NCBI RefSeq assembly: GCF_023702715.1
Contig: NZ_CP098480.1
Location: 1,922,001-1,986,000 of the forward strand
Origin: Acinetobacter sp. C32I
GTDB taxonomy: Bacteria; Pseudomonadota; Gammaproteobacteria; Pseudomonadales; Moraxellaceae
Length of the DNA stretch: 64,000 nt
Reading direction: 5' to 3'
Shown in pieces: positions 1-8,149 of the stretch (the stretch's first letter is position 1; each line of letters opens with the position of its first letter). The notes below the pieces were generated by a model. It did no database searches. It was not told where the DNA came from and saw only the letters and a program-made list of their open reading frames with translations. A program made the position numbers and the translations under genes.

Positions 1-603
1 CGGAATCGGCAAACTGTCACCTGTTCCAGACGACAACTCAGTCAAGACTTTGGATGGTAATACGGCAGATAAGCCAATCGGCGTATCTCTCAGCTCTTGT
101 TGCATCGATGCGGTTAAACCCACCACTGCGAATTTGGTCGCACAATAAATACTGGCGCCTGGAATTGGATATTTACCCGCGAGAGAAGCAACATTAACGA
201 TATGCCCTGTTTGTCGCGCCAGCATTTTGGGCAATACCGCTTTCATGCCATGAATCACCCCACGCAAGTTGATATCAATTTGCGCATCGGTGATGGCTTG
301 GCTTTCCTCAACCATCGCTCCCATTGGCATAATGCCAGCGTTATTGACCAAAATATCTATGGGACCCAATTGCTTTTCAATCTGCAAAATGAGGTCATGA
401 AAAGAGTTCTGTGAACGCACATCTAAATAGCCGCCAAAGCCTTGCACTTTAGTGGCGGCTTGTTGTGCCAACTCCAGATCAATATCGCCAATCGCTACTT
501 TGGCACCGAGTTTTCTAAAGGCAACGGCTGTGGCTAAACCAATCCCTCGCCCACCACCTGTAATGAACACCACTTTGTTTAAAAAACTGTATTTTTTTCC
601 CAT
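1..603 (-). CDS. SDR family oxidoreductase, cut by the window edge
   Basis: The reverse strand is open from an ATG at 603 to the window edge, giving 201 codons without a stop. The C-terminus lies outside. The protein shows the classical short-chain dehydrogenase pattern: a TGGGRGIG nucleotide-binding loop near residue 15, NNAG near residue 90, an active-site Ser in NVASLAG and the YCATK catalytic pair. It should be an NAD(P)-dependent alcohol/ketone oxidoreductase of unknown substrate. A probable ribosome site (GGAA) precedes the ATG. It is divergent from a TetR gene at 731 across a 127-bp gap, which suggests that regulator controls it. The family call is secure; the substrate is not. Confidence 0.85.
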   Translation of the reverse strand, partial: MGKKYSFLNKVVFITGGGRGIGLATAVAFRKLGAKVAIGDIDLELAQQAATKVQGFGGYLDVRSQNSFHDLILQIEKQLGPIDILVNNAGIMPMGAMVEESQAITDAQIDINLRGVIHGMKAVLPKMLARQTGHIVNVASLAGKYPIPGASIYCATKFAVVGLTASMQQELRDTPIGLSAVLPSKVLTELSSGTGDSLPIP

Positions 604-730
604 TTCCAGTTCCTTTTATTAATCAAAAAACCACCAACCCGGAACATAATGTCATTTACGGAATGAAGTGTCAATTTTCGTTGATTTTGTTTTATCGTAT
701 TTCCGATGAAGTTCTGATAAAATTTTTGCC

Positions 731-1357
731 ATGAATGATCAAACAACTCTCTCGCGTGCTGAACGCCAACGTATTCAATTACAAGCAGAAATTATTGAAG
801 CTGCTTTTTTGGAATTTTCTGAACGCGGTTATCATCAAACTGCGATCTCTGACATTGCCAAAAGACTGGGTATTGGCCATGGTACTTTCTATCGTCATTT
901 TGAGAATAAAAGAGACATTCTGGATAAAGTCATTGTCGATACCATGTTCAAAATCACCGCCTTATTGGCCGATGAAAATGCGCCTGATGCGGTATCCACC
1001 CTTGAGGCTTATCGCATCCAATGTGAAAGGATTTCCAGTAAATTTCAGGAATTTGCCAAGGACAACCCACGTGCGGTACGTTTGATTTTGCTTGAAGCAA
1101 CCTCGATTGATAAAGAAATGACCGCCCAAGTGCATAACCTGCTGCACCTCGGTGGCCTCCTCACCGCAGACTATTTAAAAAATGGGGTGAAATGCGGTTA
1201 TTTAAAAGCGGATCTGGATACCGAAATGACCGGACATGCCATTGTCGGCATGATTATCGCAGGTGCATTTAAGTTCTTATCTGCACCTGAAGATGCCAAT
1301 CTGTTAAAAAAATATAGCGATGCTGCAATTCAAATGATGATGGCAGGCATCGCATAA
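731..1357 (+). CDS. TetR/AcrR family transcriptional regulator
   Basis: A 208-residue protein with the TetR arrangement: an N-terminal three-helix DNA-binding domain (about residues 15-60, with AISDIAKRLGIGHGTFYRHF containing the recognition helix) and a helical ligand/dimer domain. Length is normal for the family. It is divergent from the SDR ending at 603, so it is probably a local repressor of that gene and of itself. The gap (604-730) holds a weak imperfect palindrome around 650-675 that could be an operator, but I would not insist on it. Ligand unknown. Confidence 0.88.
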   Translation: MNDQTTLSRAERQRIQLQAEIIEAAFLEFSERGYHQTAISDIAKRLGIGHGTFYRHFENKRDILDKVIVDTMFKITALLADENAPDAVSTLEAYRIQCERISSKFQEFAKDNPRAVRLILLEATSIDKEMTAQVHNLLHLGGLLTADYLKNGVKCGYLKADLDTEMTGHAIVGMIIAGAFKFLSAPEDANLLKKYSDAAIQMMMAGIA

Positions 1358-1378
1358 AACTCAACTTAGGCTTGTGAT

Positions 1379-2254
1379 TTATGCCTGCTTAAACACTGGC
1401 ATTTGATTTAAATAAGCCAAGGCCTGTTCTGTTGACCCTTCATGTAATGGGCTGTGTTTGGGATTTAAATAACGTAAGCAAGCAGTCAAGACATAACCCA
1501 CACGAGGCACGCGATCCTGTCGGGCAGCACGCAAGTAATCTTTAAAGCGAAAACGCTGTGGTAATTGCGGATCTTTTGCAACCAAGGTTTCCACAGCGAC
1601 ATAAGCCAATATAATAAATAAAGGAAAAGTAACAGCAGCCGTTGCGGTTCGCAGCAGCATGTTATTGCTTAAATGCCGAAACATGGCATCGGCGACTTCA
1701 CGATGTTCTACTTCTTCGGCACCATGCCATTGCAATAGACGCAGCATTTCCTCATCGACAGGTGCTTGTTGTAAACCTTGCGCATTGAGTACCCAATGTC
1801 CTAATACGCCCGTGAGATGTTCCGCAGCGGCAACCATGGCAAGACGAGTCTGTAACCATCTCAACTTCAAAGCAGAGTGACGCAGCTCATAACCGAATGG
1901 TTTCTGCCCCAGCATGTCATGAAAGATCCAGTTCACCAGTTTGCTATATTGACTCAGATCAATCCCCAAGGCCTCAATATGTCGCGTGCCCAAGGTATGT
2001 CCATAACTGTGCGCCGCTTCCTGCTTGATAAAAGCCATGACCGCTGCTTTTAATTGTTGATCTTGAATTAGTGGCAGTGCATCTCGAAAAGTCTGACAGA
2101 ACCAGCGTTCAGGTGCTGGTGTAATGGGATTGATGACATTAAGGATCTGCGATGCCAAAGGATCGTCATAAATCCAGTGGCTCGGTGTTCCTGCAAAATC
2201 AAATACGGGACGTCGAGGAACAATGTGATGGTTTTGTTTGATGAATCCACGCAT
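1379..2254 (-). CDS. PF10118-type metal-dependent hydrolase (ferritin-like)
   Basis: A 291-residue protein with the three Glu/His helices of the predicted metal-dependent hydrolase family COG3687/PF10118: QEAAHSYGH near residue 90, AAEHLTG near 145 and WHGAEEVEHREVA near 180. These supply carboxylate and His ligands for a di-metal site as in ferritin-like oxygenases. A hydrophobic stretch follows near residues 205-225, so membrane association is likely. AAGGAGTT precedes the ATG. A second member lies at 11867-12733. Substrate unknown; such genes often sit among lipid and hydrophobic-compound genes, as here. Confidence 0.8.
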   Translation of the reverse strand: MRGFIKQNHHIVPRRPVFDFAGTPSHWIYDDPLASQILNVINPITPAPERWFCQTFRDALPLIQDQQLKAAVMAFIKQEAAHSYGHTLGTRHIEALGIDLSQYSKLVNWIFHDMLGQKPFGYELRHSALKLRWLQTRLAMVAAAEHLTGVLGHWVLNAQGLQQAPVDEEMLRLLQWHGAEEVEHREVADAMFRHLSNNMLLRTATAAVTFPLFIILAYVAVETLVAKDPQLPQRFRFKDYLRAARQDRVPRVGYVLTACLRYLNPKHSPLHEGSTEQALAYLNQMPVFKQA

Positions 2255-2288
2255 AAAAGAACTCCTTATCTACACAAGACCTTGAGCA

Positions 2289-3518
2289 TTAATCCTGCGT
2301 CAAAATGTTAAAGCCCATCCGCGGCCCAAATGCCACAAGTGTTCTAATCAAACCTTTAATTGCCTTTGGTTTCTGGCCATGACTAATGCGGCGGAATTGA
2401 GCGGCATGCCAAGCCAGTTGCAGATAAGCATCGATAGGCTTATAGCCCACCGCTGGAATTTTTGCAGGCGCTGTGACTGATTTTCCTGCCAAGAGCTGTT
2501 TGGCTAAATCGGGCTGTAAAGCAAAAGGACGGGCCAAACCGACGACATCCACCGTGCCATCACTGACTAAACGATTCATCACATCTATATTGCGTAATCC
2601 ACCAGTCAACATCAGTGGCAATTGACTCTGTTGGCGCAATGCGCTGGCATAATCCAGAAAATAAGCATCGCGTTGAACCTGACGATCAGGGGCATAGCCC
2701 AGTTGCGCGGGAGATTCATAATTGCCCCCAGACACTTCCAATAAATCTATGCCCTCCGCTGCTAATGCCAAAGCAATGTGCAGCGACTCCTCCTGACTCA
2801 GCCCCCCTTTCTGAAAATCGGCAGAATTCAGTTTGACACTGAGGATTTTATTTTTGCCAATGGCCTGACGCACAGCTCGAACTGTTTCAATCAAGATACG
2901 ACGACGATTTTCTGGGTTTCCCCCCCATTGATCGGTACGGGTATTGGCCAAAGGCGATAAAAATTGAGATAACAAATAGCCATGTGCAGCATGGACTTGT
3001 ACGCCGTCAAAGCCTGCCTGCACCGCCAATGCCGCTGTGCTGGCAAACCGCTGGATTTGTTCTAAGATTTCTGTTTCAGACATGGCACGCGGAACACGGA
3101 TTAGATTCATTGCAGGTAAATCTAGACCTACTGCTGAAGGTGCAATCGGCTTTTTAAATAAAGGCAGCACCGCAACCCGCCCTGGATGGTTGATTTGCAT
3201 AATGATCTTGCTGCCATTGGCTTGCGCCGCTTGGGCCCAGAGTTTATGTGCTTGTAAGAATTGAGAATCTTCCAACACCACATTTCTCGGCTCAACAAAG
3301 GCACGATGATCAACCATGACATTGCCAGTGATTAATAAACCAGTACCCCCTCTGGCCCATGCTGCATAGAGTTGTTGTAAGTCCGTGGTAGGTGAACCAT
3401 AACGATCAGCCAATTGTTCACTCATGGCTGACTTTGCAATTCGGTTAGGAATACTAATGCCACATGCCAAACGTAGCGGTTGCTGTAAGGGTGAATGGGT
3501 AGAAGTTGATTGTGCCAT
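2289..3518 (-). CDS. NADH:flavin oxidoreductase (Old Yellow Enzyme family)
   Basis: An FMN-dependent TIM-barrel oxidoreductase of about 409 residues. Visible family features are PNRIAKSAMSEQLAD at the N-terminus, GFDGVQVHAAHGYLLSQFLSP with the substrate-binding His pair, NRRRILIETVRAVR, and a C-terminal GLARPFALQPDL phosphate-binding region. I chose the ATG at 3518 because AGGA lies about 9 bases upstream; the frame is open further to 3584 without a better site. Likely reduces activated C=C bonds using NAD(P)H. It lies in line with the decarboxylase-like and SDR genes upstream and may act in the same pathway. Confidence 0.88.
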   Translation of the reverse strand: MAQSTSTHSPLQQPLRLACGISIPNRIAKSAMSEQLADRYGSPTTDLQQLYAAWARGGTGLLITGNVMVDHRAFVEPRNVVLEDSQFLQAHKLWAQAAQANGSKIIMQINHPGRVAVLPLFKKPIAPSAVGLDLPAMNLIRVPRAMSETEILEQIQRFASTAALAVQAGFDGVQVHAAHGYLLSQFLSPLANTRTDQWGGNPENRRRILIETVRAVRQAIGKNKILSVKLNSADFQKGGLSQEESLHIALALAAEGIDLLEVSGGNYESPAQLGYAPDRQVQRDAYFLDYASALRQQSQLPLMLTGGLRNIDVMNRLVSDGTVDVVGLARPFALQPDLAKQLLAGKSVTAPAKIPAVGYKPIDAYLQLAWHAAQFRRISHGQKPKAIKGLIRTLVAFGPRMGFNILTQD

Positions 3519-3611
3519 TTTCATTGTTCCTGATGCTTTGATCGATAGATCTCGATTCCATTTTTTAATTTCATTGCTCAACAAATCTTTACTGCAATCT
3601 AAATTTACTCT

Positions 3612-4358
3612 CTATAAAACCCGTGGATTGAATTGACGCAGCAAAAACAACGGGGTACGTAATCGAGGAATCTGAATCGGCGGAATCAAGCCACCTGATA
3701 AATCCACTCGATGTAAGCGTGCATCCATCACATGACCTAAGCCCATTTCATGCAAAGGATCATTCACTGTTCCGGTAAAGCGTAATTTCATCTCGACACG
3801 ACGTACTTCAACAACATGCTCTTTCGGAGTGAATCGGACTTCTCTAGGTAAACCCAGCCCCAGACCACCTGTGATATTACGATGCGGTAATCCTAAAATG
3901 GGCGGTGCATCCTGTAGTATCTCACCCAGTTTGGCTTCCATTTCAACCAGGACCGCACCGCGGCGTGATGCTTGACTGATAATCCGTGAACCATCATTAT
4001 CCCAACTGATTTCCCCAATTTTTTTCGGATAACCGAGCAACTCACGCCCAATAATCATGGCTCGATCATCATCCAGTATCATCCACGGGCAAAAGATGCC
4101 GGTTTTATTACCGACCTGAATATGTACAAAGAGTCCCGCTTCGTGATATGCCCCTGTATAAACATTTTCAGGGAAATAGGCACAAAACAAATCCGCTCTG
4201 GCGGGTTTCGTCAGCTTCATTCCAGCAGGCAGCCAACGTGCCATTCGCTTCTCATTGACTTCAACCACCGCAGTTAAATATTGGGCATTGTGATAAAGCT
4301 TATTGCCCCAGTTGGCGAGTGCGATCGGCGTGCGTAAATCTTGAATCAACTGTCTCAT
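3612..4358 (-). CDS. Acetoacetate decarboxylase family protein
   Basis: About 248 residues. The segment ELLGYPKKIGE matches the acetoacetate decarboxylase active site, where the first Lys of the KK pair forms the Schiff base and the second lowers its pKa. The upstream YHEAGLFVHIQ matches the strand carrying the active-site Glu. The ATG at 4358 overlaps the stop of the preceding SDR gene by ATGA, so the two are translationally coupled. The open frame extends upstream, but that part is out-of-frame SDR sequence. The substrate may be another beta-keto acid, and relatives include hydratase-aldolases. Confidence 0.82.
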   Translation of the reverse strand: MRQLIQDLRTPIALANWGNKLYHNAQYLTAVVEVNEKRMARWLPAGMKLTKPARADLFCAYFPENVYTGAYHEAGLFVHIQVGNKTGIFCPWMILDDDRAMIIGRELLGYPKKIGEISWDNDGSRIISQASRRGAVLVEMEAKLGEILQDAPPILGLPHRNITGGLGLGLPREVRFTPKEHVVEVRRVEMKLRFTGTVNDPLHEMGLGHVMDARLHRVDLSGGLIPPIQIPRLRTPLFLLRQFNPRVL

Positions 4359-5158
4359 GCTTTTAATCTCGAAAACACGTGCTTTAAAATCGGCAATAAA
4401 ATAATGCGTGGGGTATAACGTCCCCCCAGCGTTTGTGCCTGTGCAATCAACCCTGGAATCACAATTCGACGATTGCAGGCCATGCCTTGAATGGCTTCTT
4501 TGGCGACCCGTTCTGCGGTCACCCAAACCAGACTGCCCCCGATTCCATCAATCTTGCTGATCCCTGCCACCGCATTAAAACCAGTGATGGTGGGTCCAGG
4601 TGCCAATAAAGTACAGCTCACCCCTGTACCACTCAGCTCACTGTGCAGTGATTCGGCAAAAGAATTGGCAAAGGCTTTGCTTGCTGCATAAGTGGCATTG
4701 GCTGGCGTCGGTTGATGGCCAGAGGTAGAACCGACAATCAGGATGGCACCTCGTCTTTTCTGAATCATGTTGGGTAATACCGCTAAGGTCAGATCTTGCA
4801 CCGCCACCACATTCAACTCGGTCTGTTCACGTTCGCGGTCAGCATCTAAGTCCTGCAATCGGCCAAAGGTGGCAAAGCCTGCGTTATTACATAAAATCGC
4901 CACATCCAGTTGCTCGAGTTCCTGACGAAATTGAGTTCTTGCCTCACGATCCGCGAGATCACACGGCCGTAACATCACATCAATTTGATATTTTTGACCT
5001 AACTGCAGTGCCAAAGCCTCAAGCTTATCGACTCGTCGTGCCACCAAAACAAGCGAATAACCACGTGCTGCAAATTGTTTTGCCAGTTCTTCGCCAATAC
5101 CAGACGATGCACCAGTAATCACAACGGGGGAATCTTTAATAGGAAGAGCTAAACTCAT
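4355..5158 (-). CDS. SDR family NAD(P)-dependent oxidoreductase
   Basis: A 267-residue SDR with TGASSGIG (residue about 15), CNNAG near 90, the catalytic Ser in IVGSTSG and YAASK. It is of the DltE-like type, with a long basic/hydrophobic C-terminus. Start set at the ATG at 5158; a TTG two codons upstream is possible. It is first gene of a three-gene minus-strand unit (SDR, decarboxylase-like, Old Yellow Enzyme) and divergent from the AraC-type regulator at 5270, which probably controls the unit. Substrate not predictable. Confidence 0.86.
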   Translation of the reverse strand: MSLALPIKDSPVVITGASSGIGEELAKQFAARGYSLVLVARRVDKLEALALQLGQKYQIDVMLRPCDLADREARTQFRQELEQLDVAILCNNAGFATFGRLQDLDADREREQTELNVVAVQDLTLAVLPNMIQKRRGAILIVGSTSGHQPTPANATYAASKAFANSFAESLHSELSGTGVSCTLLAPGPTITGFNAVAGISKIDGIGGSLVWVTAERVAKEAIQGMACNRRIVIPGLIAQAQTLGGRYTPRIILLPILKHVFSRLKA

Positions 5159-5269
5159 TACCAATACTCAGATCAACAGAATACCCCTAGTATCAAAGAG
5201 CTAAAACTTGAGCGTGAGCGGTAATTCAGCCATACTGCTAATCATTTTCGGCCAGCATAAAATAAAAAA

Positions 5270-6319
5270 ATGAAAGATCCCTATGGCTTGTCCAAAGCGA
5301 CTATCCCGATTTCTTATGCACATTTATTATTAGAAATCATGGTTGAAAAAGGCTTTTCTGCTTCCGAAATTCTATACCAAAGCAAAATACCGTCAGCACT
5401 TCTACATCAGGTCGATGCCCGAATCACCCCGATTCAGTGGTCTAAATTGGCATGGGTCAGTTTAGGGCTGGCGCAAGACTGTGGTCTGGGATATGAATAT
5501 GGGCTGAAACTTCGTTTAACTGCGCATGGTCCAATGGGTTATGCCCTAATGAGCAGCCCCTCGCTCAAACATGCTATTGCCTTGGCCAGTCAATTTTTTA
5601 ATATGCGGCTCAAAGATTATCGCATTGATTGTTACCAAGAAAATCTCGTTTCAGTTATTGAAATTCAGCAAACCCATCCCGTGGTCAGTCAGCAGCTTGT
5701 GCAAGCCGAAATACTGAGACGTTTCTTTTATGAATGCCTGATGATTGGCGTGGTTCACACAGCACAGGCCTTGGCTGAGCATGATTTTTCGGATGTTGAA
5801 CTGCATGTCGACTGGGCTGAACCGCCCTACCATCAAAAATTTCAGCCCCAACTTCCAAGCATTCGCTTTAATCAAACTCACAATCAAATTCGTTATCCTG
5901 CTGCCATCCTTAACCTCTGCACCAAAATGGCAGATCCAACGGCTTTTCAACAGGCCTTGGCCCAATGTGAAGCCGAACAAATCCGTTTTTCCGAAACCAT
6001 TCAAGATATTGGACTCAGGGTCAAAACCGAGTTGCAGCTCACTCCACAAAAAGGCTACCCGAGTTTAGATAGCATTGCCGAACGCTTGCATACCTCCAGC
6101 AGAACCCTAAGACGAAAGTTAGATCAAGCAGGTTATTCTTATCTGGGGTTATTAGATGAAGTCAGATATCAACAGGCCAAACAGCTGTTACTCAATCCAC
6201 ACATGGAAGTACAGGATATTGCACTGTACTTAGGCTATCTACAACCGGCCAACTTTGCCCGTGCCTTTAAGAAATGGAGTGGGCTTACACCCAGTCAATT
6301 TCGTCAAACTCAAACTTAA
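5270..6319 (+). CDS. AraC-type regulator with PF12625 sensor domain
   Basis: A 349-residue protein. Residues about 20-200 match the arabinose-binding-like N-terminal domain (PF12625) seen in regulators of lipid and aromatic catabolism (for example GPMGYALMSSPSL). The C-terminal 90 residues form an AraC double helix-turn-helix (SIAERLHTSSRTLRRKLDQAG and VQDIALYLGYLQPANFARAFKKW). It is divergent from the SDR/decarboxylase/Old Yellow Enzyme unit across 111 bp and is its likely activator. No clear direct-repeat operator could be read in the gap. Confidence 0.87.
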   Translation: MKDPYGLSKATIPISYAHLLLEIMVEKGFSASEILYQSKIPSALLHQVDARITPIQWSKLAWVSLGLAQDCGLGYEYGLKLRLTAHGPMGYALMSSPSLKHAIALASQFFNMRLKDYRIDCYQENLVSVIEIQQTHPVVSQQLVQAEILRRFFYECLMIGVVHTAQALAEHDFSDVELHVDWAEPPYHQKFQPQLPSIRFNQTHNQIRYPAAILNLCTKMADPTAFQQALAQCEAEQIRFSETIQDIGLRVKTELQLTPQKGYPSLDSIAERLHTSSRTLRRKLDQAGYSYLGLLDEVRYQQAKQLLLNPHMEVQDIALYLGYLQPANFARAFKKWSGLTPSQFRQTQT

Positions 6320-6375
6320 GCTGCCCAGAATATATTTAGGTCAGGTCGGTGCATCTCGACCTGACGCCAACATAA

Positions 6376-7257
6376 TTATTTTACAGCCGCTTGTATCAAG
6401 CCTTTTAACTGCTCAATTTCAGCCCCTGTCGCAGCTTGCAAAGGCGATCTTGGCGAACCAACCGAGAAGCCCAATAAGTTGAGTCCCGATTTTACTGTTT
6501 TCGGTAAGCCACCTTTGACAATAAAGCTCAGCACAGGTAATTGCTGATAAAATATCGCCTGCGCTTTTGGCAGATCACCTTGTTGAATCGCTTGATACAA
6601 TTGCTTTGGCAGATGACCCAACAAATTCGGCGCAGCAGTACACCAACCTGTTGCTCCAGCACAGAAGGCTTCTAGCGCCAATGGATTAGAACCGTTATAA
6701 AATGGCAACTTTCCTCGGCTCAATGCATGAAATTTATGCATGCGCTGAATATCACCAGTGCTGTCTTTGACCATGCAAATATTGTCGATCTCATTAAACA
6801 TCTTCACGATCAATTCAGGTGTCATATCAATCCCGCTGGTGGCAGGATTGTTATAGACCATGATCGGCAATTTTACCGATGCGGCAATCTGCTGATAATA
6901 ATCATAGATTTCCTGATCAGTGAGTTTCCAGTAAGACACTGGAATCACCATAATCACATCTGCACCCAATTCCTCCGCTTTCTTGGCTTTTTGAATCGCC
7001 ATGACAGTGGTCAGTTCAGAAATCCCGACAATCACTGGAACACGCTGATTCACCACTGCAATTGTGGTTTGCGCCACCTGCTGCCATTCTTGCCAAGTTA
7101 AATAGGCACTTTCCCCTGCACTGCCCAAAGGTGCAATCGCATCACATTGTGATTCAAGCAATGCATTTAGAGTGATGCTCAGGGCCTCAAGATCAAGCTG
7201 TTGGCCGTCTGCTTTAAATGGCGTGACGGGATAAGCAATAATGCCTTCAATTTTCAT
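6376..7257 (-). CDS. DHDPS/N-acetylneuraminate lyase family aldolase
   Basis: A class I aldolase of about 293 residues in the dihydrodipicolinate synthase superfamily. It has GSAGESAYLT in place of the GTTGE loop of true DapA, the proton-relay Tyr in VYNNPATSG and the Schiff-base Lys in MVKDSTGD. The loop change and the absence of lysine genes suggest a catabolic 2-keto acid aldolase or dehydratase rather than DapA. ATG at 7257 is preceded by GAGGAGT. It follows the class II aldolase gene by 5 bases, so the two are one operon, divergent from a MocR-type regulator. Confidence 0.85.
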   Translation of the reverse strand: MKIEGIIAYPVTPFKADGQQLDLEALSITLNALLESQCDAIAPLGSAGESAYLTWQEWQQVAQTTIAVVNQRVPVIVGISELTTVMAIQKAKKAEELGADVIMVIPVSYWKLTDQEIYDYYQQIAASVKLPIMVYNNPATSGIDMTPELIVKMFNEIDNICMVKDSTGDIQRMHKFHALSRGKLPFYNGSNPLALEAFCAGATGWCTAAPNLLGHLPKQLYQAIQQGDLPKAQAIFYQQLPVLSFIVKGGLPKTVKSGLNLLGFSVGSPRSPLQAATGAEIEQLKGLIQAAVK

Positions 7258-7262
7258 ATGAT

Positions 7263-8042
7263 TTACTCCTCGATACACTCTTGATGGTTTTTCAATGCCT
7301 TACGTGCATAATAGGCAAAATTGACTTTGTTACGCTTATCGGTAGACAGCCAGTCATGCGCTTCTTTTGCCAGTTCATGCGGAATCGGTTGAATCTGCCC
7401 TGCCGACATGGCTAACAGTTGCAAACGTGCGGCACGCTCAATCAACAGCGCTAAATTACAGGCTTCTTCAATGCTCTTGCCTGCCACCAATTGGCCATGA
7501 TGAGACAACAATACCGCCCGATTTTTTCCTAAAGCTTCGGAAATAAAAATGCCTTCTTCATTACCGACTGGCACTCCCGGCCATTCACCGACAAAAGAGC
7601 AATCCTCATACAAGGCACAGGTATCCATTTGCGAGATGGCGAGTGGCACACCTAGCATCGACAAGGCAGCAATATGAGTGGGATGGGTATGAATAATGCA
7701 ATTCACTTCAGGATGTTGCTGATAAATCCAGGTATGAAAACGGTTGGCTGGATTGGCCATGCCTTGCTGATCTAAAGGTTTGAGGTCTTGATCCACGACC
7801 AATAAATTGGCTGCGGTAATTTCGTCAAAACCCAAACCAAAACGTTGCGTAATAAAGCTATTTTCTTGCTCGGCACGACAGGTAATTTGCCCTGCCAAGC
7901 CTGCATCATGACCATGATCAAATAAAATACGACAGGTTAAAGCCAACTTCTGTCGATCACTGTAATTGACCTCTTGGATCAAATTCATACTCTGCTGCGC
8001 AGTTTGCATCAATTGCTGTTTGCTGAGTAATGCGGTTTGCAT
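7263..8042 (-). CDS. Class II aldolase/adducin family protein
   Basis: A 259-residue protein with the metal-binding HTHPTH motif (about residue 115) and a downstream SHHGQLV, giving the His ligands for the divalent metal of class II aldolases of the fuculose-phosphate aldolase/adducin fold. Length is right for the family. First gene of a two-gene operon with the DHDPS-type aldolase. Together they could process a hydroxylated keto acid, but the substrate cannot be read. The start at 8042 abuts the divergent MocR control region. Confidence 0.83.
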   Translation of the reverse strand: MQTALLSKQQLMQTAQQSMNLIQEVNYSDRQKLALTCRILFDHGHDAGLAGQITCRAEQENSFITQRFGLGFDEITAANLLVVDQDLKPLDQQGMANPANRFHTWIYQQHPEVNCIIHTHPTHIAALSMLGVPLAISQMDTCALYEDCSFVGEWPGVPVGNEEGIFISEALGKNRAVLLSHHGQLVAGKSIEEACNLALLIERAARLQLLAMSAGQIQPIPHELAKEAHDWLSTDKRNKVNFAYYARKALKNHQECIEE

Positions 8043-8067
8043 AAGACCACCTCGCTACGGTTGATTT

Positions 8068-8107
8068 GTGGATGGGACAGATGCAGAATACGAAGTCAGT
8101 GGATGGG
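8068..8107. promoter_or_regulatory. Direct repeat, putative MocR operator
   Basis: The 9-mer GTGGATGGG occurs at 8068-8076 and again at 8099-8107, 31 bp start to start, about three helical turns. It lies between the divergent aldolase operon and the MocR-type regulator. MocR proteins such as GabR bind spaced direct repeats, so this is a plausible operator. It also argues that the regulator starts at 8150 and not at 8066. Confidence 0.45.
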
Positions 8108-8149
8108 TTAAAATATCCAGTTTTTAAAACTTATATGGTCCAGATCAGC

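Noticed and set aside
650..675. Operator for the TetR gene at 731
   Set aside because: The palindrome is only half matched, so it was not listed as a feature.
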